NCBI GenBank assembly: GCA_008638375.1
Contig: CM018032.1
Span: forward strand, 36,739,251 to 36,803,250
DNA: 64,000 bases
Origin: Nyssa sinensis
Taxonomy: Eukaryota > Streptophyta > Magnoliopsida > Cornales > Nyssaceae
Direction: 5' to 3'
How positions within the stretch are numbered: the first letter of the stretch is position 1; each line of letters starts with the position of its first letter. Both the position numbers and the translations under genes were made by a program. Shown piece after piece: positions 60,901-64,000 of this stretch. The notes under the pieces are model-generated. The model saw only the letters and a program-made list of their open reading frames with translations. It made no database searches and was not told the origin of the DNA.

Positions 60901-62993
60901 TTAACTAAGCTATAATAATGCTGTGGTTACCAACTAAGAAGCACAGACACTTTATTTTGGCCCACGTGTCCGTGTCGGACACGTGTCGGATACCGACACT
61001 CTCGGACACTTTCCGGACACGTGTCCGGATACTTGAATCATAGATGTTGATGATTAAATGAAGAAATTCTTTAATTTTTATTTAATGGCTTCATTATTTT
61101 AATATCTTAATAATATTTTTAAAATTTGTGTGTTTTTATGCCAAGTTTAATTGAAATAACATTAGGCTTTTATTATATGGTTATATAAAAAATATAAAAA
61201 TTTATATATATTCAACGTGTCTTTAACGTGTCCATGTCCTACTTTTTTGAGAAATAACGTGTCCGTGTCCCGTGTCCGTATCCGTGCTTCTTGGGTTACC
61301 AATATACACCATCTTACTCGCCCACCACAAAAAAAAAAGCAGTGTTGCAGGCATGGCATTTGAAAGAGAAGTGCAGGATTACGGGTTCACTTCTTAGTGC
61401 TGAAAAAAAAAGATGAGAAAAAGAAAAAGCCTATAGTTGGCATAAGAACAGCGGATGCTCACTTTCTAATTGCCCTCAAACTAATTACTATTGGCCCTGA
61501 TCATACTGACACATCTGCTTCTCCATTTCTTATTCTGTAGGTAATAGCGGAACAATTCTGTTCGCAGGAACAAAAAGAAACATATATTTTTTTGTTGGGG
61601 GGGGGGGTTGCAAGAATCTATCTGTGCAATCTTAAATGACTCTATGCTTCTCAATTGTGTGATTATAGGGATTAAAAAATATAATATATTTTGAAAATAT
61701 CAGCTGCACTGTCGTGCTAGATGGTTGATTTTCCTGTTTTACCGGGCAAATATGTGTCTCTGCATGTTTATGTGGGTGATTGTCTCCTTGGTGCATTAGG
61801 TAAATTCAGATGCAACAATCTTGAGGTTAACATCTGTCATTGCAATTAGGTCAAAGCCGGAAGTACATATCACAGCTGCTGTGTGGTTGTAAAGAACATG
61901 CAGAGATGTGTCTATGCAATCCCGAATGGTTCTCTGTTTCAGAATGACATGGTCCTGAAGCTTGAGAAAGATTTTGAAGAGTCCCGGATTTCTCCCACGG
62001 ATTTCCGTTCTAAGTTGCAGGTAATTTTATTGCTATTGCATACTTATGTATGTGTTCTAGTTTTTCCATCTTTTGTTGATGCACTTCCATTCTTGCCTTT
62101 GTCAGGAGATGGCATCAGGATTAAAGACTGAAATAGCAAAACAGTTGGTAGATCGTAATGTTTCAAGTTTTAGCATGGCACCTGTTAAGGTTTGCAGATT
62201 TAATCAATTTCATGTTTAGAAGTGCATTTGTTAACTTTTTTGATGCAGGGCAACTGTAACAACCTTAGGAATCCGCACCTAAGGAAGGAAAAGTTGTGAA
62301 AACTTAGGAATCCGCACCTAGGGAGGGTAATGAAGTCCACAACATTACCAAAGAGAAACAAATTTCATTCGATCATAATCTAAGAATTCATTTACAATCA
62401 TCCTTTTTATAAACAAACCATAAAAGATAAACTAACAAAATGATAAAGACCTAAATTATAAAATTCAAAACTATAATAATAAATCTTATCTTATCCTCCA
62501 GGGTCAAAAATATATATTCTAAGTGATGATCTTTCTTGTTCCCTATCATTTTTACTGGCTACTTTTCTTTTTTTACTTGCTATCTGTTATTGTACTTTTG
62601 TTGCTAATTCATTTTTGTCATTTGAACGTCTCGAAGAGGAGTTATGCATTTGAGCGATCTGATATACCTGTTGGGGAGAATTATGTTATTAAGATCAATT
62701 ATCCATTTAAGGTATGTCGCTCATTTTGTAAATTAAATGTTAAGGTGGTTTGAACCATTGAATTATCATGTTCAATCCTTCAATTTGTTATATAATTTCC
62801 AAAATAAAATTTCATGATTTGAAAGTTACCGTTTTTAATGTGGTGCCAATGATGTATGTTTTACGTATCTGATTATTAGTCTACTTTATTTTTCGTGAGC
62901 TCCTACAAGCTACTAGTTCTGGTTTCAGGACCCGCCCCTTCCTTCAGATCTTAAGGGAGAAACTTTCTCTTCTTTGCTTGGAACTCATTGCAG
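57941..62993 (+). CDS. POLA1: DNA polymerase alpha catalytic subunit, N-terminal third (continues past the window)
   Basis: Exons are 57941-59098 (386 codons), 61850-62020, 62106-62189, 62637-62711 and 62929-62993, which ends in phase 2. All are GT-AG and in frame, about 517 codons of an expected 1500 or so. Residues 15-95 match the pol alpha p180 N-terminal domain (ALERLKTIRRGG, FRIKMEDPIYDTVAEDEYD, FIVDDNGLGY, EEDW). A basic nuclear-localisation-type stretch is at 109-126 (EKPKRKKTEKKDPQPKKP). LSNMFTSSVFKK (141-152) and DSIVDDVIAEFAPDE (about 163-177) are candidate replisome-contact motifs. An acidic/Ser-rich linker leads to FYILDAHEEFYGANMGNLYL and the start of the exonuclease-like domain (TYHSCCVVVKNMQRCVYAIP, SMAPVK, RSYAFERSDIPVGENYV). 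It works with primase to start replication in the nucleus. The ATG at 57941 is the first of the frame and fits the family start. The polymerase domain lies outside the window. Confidence 0.95.
59099..61849 (+). other. POLA1 intron 1 (2.75 kb)
   Basis: The donor is gtatat after FGK and the acceptor is caattag before VKAG. It holds a (CT)n run (59722-59749), a poly-G tract (60064-60076), a second one (61599-61608), and the 360-bp Mutator-type MITE at 60934-61293. The short open frames inside have no domain. Confidence 0.85.
60934..61293. mobile_element. Mutator-type MITE in POLA1 intron 1
   Basis: A 360-bp element has inverted ends (left AAGAAGCACAGACAC; right end complement AAGAAGCACGGATACGG) and a core rich in cacgtgtccgtgtc. 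It is flanked by a perfect 9-bp direct repeat GGTTACCAA (60925-60933 and 61294-61302). Confidence 0.85.
62190..62636 (+). other. POLA1 intron 3 with a probable insertion
   Basis: 62253-62330 contains two near-identical copies of cttaggaatccgcacctaag about 48 bp apart. They are preceded by a tgcag acceptor-like site at 62245-62249 and followed by AT-rich sequence, then a second pyrimidine-rich tract before the used acceptor (62635-62636). It looks like a small mobile element in the intron, family unknown. Confidence 0.4.
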
Positions 62994-64000
62994 GTATAAT
63001 TAATCAGAGCTCGTTCCTCATGCCTGATGTTAATTTTTTTAATGATTTTCTTCTGCACACTTTATTACTTCTGGTATACACGTACAAGTTTGGATATGAA
63101 ATCTTAATGAGGATCACCAATTTATAAATCTATTTATTTGATAAGAAGCAACCTATGTACATCAGGGTTTTATACTTCACAATTTAGCCTTTGTTTTCAT
63201 GTATTGATAATTTCCCATTTGTGTGGATTTTTTGGTATGCTCTTGAGGGAGAGTGAGAGTGCACACTCTTTCTGTTGTACATAAATCACCATAGGTTGTA
63301 GATGTGGAAATGTATTTATTGTACTTGGTCGCTAAACTCCTTGCTCACCAGTGAGGGAAGAAAAGGACGGGATGAGTAGATGACATCGTTTCAGCAATTA
63401 GCTGTGTTGTTTGTTATCAAGTTCAATGTCTTGTTTGGATAATAAACTTTCTGTCTTTTGGAGATTTTCTTATGATAATATTTGAAGAATTTGTCCATGG
63501 TCAATCAACTTTCACATATTAATTTGAATTCCATTCTTTAAATTTTTTCTTTTGTTTACCAACTTTTCTTTTGATAAGTTACTTACCAACAAAATTACCT
63601 ATTGCAAAATGGAAAAGAGGAATCTCTCTCTGCCTCTCTCTTAATGTGAAGTACTTTTAAGTTAAATTTTACTTCATTTTGTGAATAGAGAAGAAGAGCT
63701 TGAAACTGGTGCCTCTGTGGTTCAGTTTCATATTTCACAAAGCAGCTTGTGTTGAAACTTTTAGTTGACGTTACCTATATTTTGAAACAGCCTTTTAGCT
63801 TTCCACTGGTAAGGACAGTGGCCAGTATGATCTATGTTAGATCAGGTTTGTTCCTATCCAAGGTTGTGCACTTGTGCTGTACCCGCTGTTTTGATTTTGG
63901 GGATAGGGTACTGTACTAGGTCCAAGTCAAGTACAAGGGCCCTGATTCACTAACTACTTATAAAGTCAAGGATCCTGCACTTTCTACAGTTAAATCACTG
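62994..64000 (+). other. POLA1 intron 5, runs off the window
   Basis: The donor is gtataa after THC plus two bases. No segment resembling the next expected coding block was found up to 64000, so the intron exceeds 1 kb. Confidence 0.7.

Overview
The window is nuclear DNA of a dicot-type plant. It has AT-rich intergenic sequence, GT-AG introns, two intron-split genes of clear plant type, and about 50 kb of plant LTR retrotransposon and Mutator-type debris between them. The species cannot be told from the sequence. There is no sign of bacterial, organellar, CRISPR, rRNA or functional tRNA genes.

Genes. (1) 2969-6601 (+) is a complete GPI-anchored PI-PLC X-domain-like protein of the Arabidopsis At5g67130 type, in about nine exons. 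(2) 57941 to beyond the right edge (+) is the 5' third of the catalytic subunit of DNA polymerase alpha (POLA1; ICU2 in Arabidopsis). Five exons lie in the window, and two E2F-like sites sit just upstream. Nothing else in the window is supported as a functional protein gene; most open frames are spurious frames in low-complexity or repeat DNA.

Layout. 1-446: end of a Mutator-like element. 447-2640: AT-rich spacer. 2641-6601: PLC gene. 6602-9350: spacer. 9351-23182: a stack of nested long LTRs. A + LTR fragment is cut by a minus-strand gag-only Ty3/gypsy element (10500-23182). The 3' LTR of that element is cut by a solo LTR (11396-18773), which is cut again by another solo LTR (13995-17958). 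23266-24450: decayed Ty1/copia-type gag. 24500-30015: LTR sequence forming a 3.9-kb palindrome centred near 27618. 30016-33410: decayed retroelement ORF followed by another LTR. 33650-35530: unassigned. 35530-49676: one repeat copy (A) broken by a solo LTR (36292-39625), a complete 2.2-kb Mutator-like element (40368-42571) and an LTR (43122-49253) that itself holds a solo LTR (43997-47843). 49680-52450: minisatellite and possible Tat/Ogre-type LTR sequence. 53620-55800: uninterrupted copy B of the same repeat. 55850-56357: third Mutator-like fragment. 57043-57590: hAT-type MITE-like sequence. Then POLA1.

The most unusual signals are in one family of about 2.3-4 kb LTRs. Their ends read TGTAAYATCCCG...GGGTCGTGACA. 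They carry antisense tRNA-like modules at recurring positions and a tandem array of about 147-bp units, each with a GGACTC/GAGTCC stem-loop. Solo LTRs with clean 5-bp target duplications dominate, so recombination has removed most internal regions. All calls are by eye; no alignment or database search was run.
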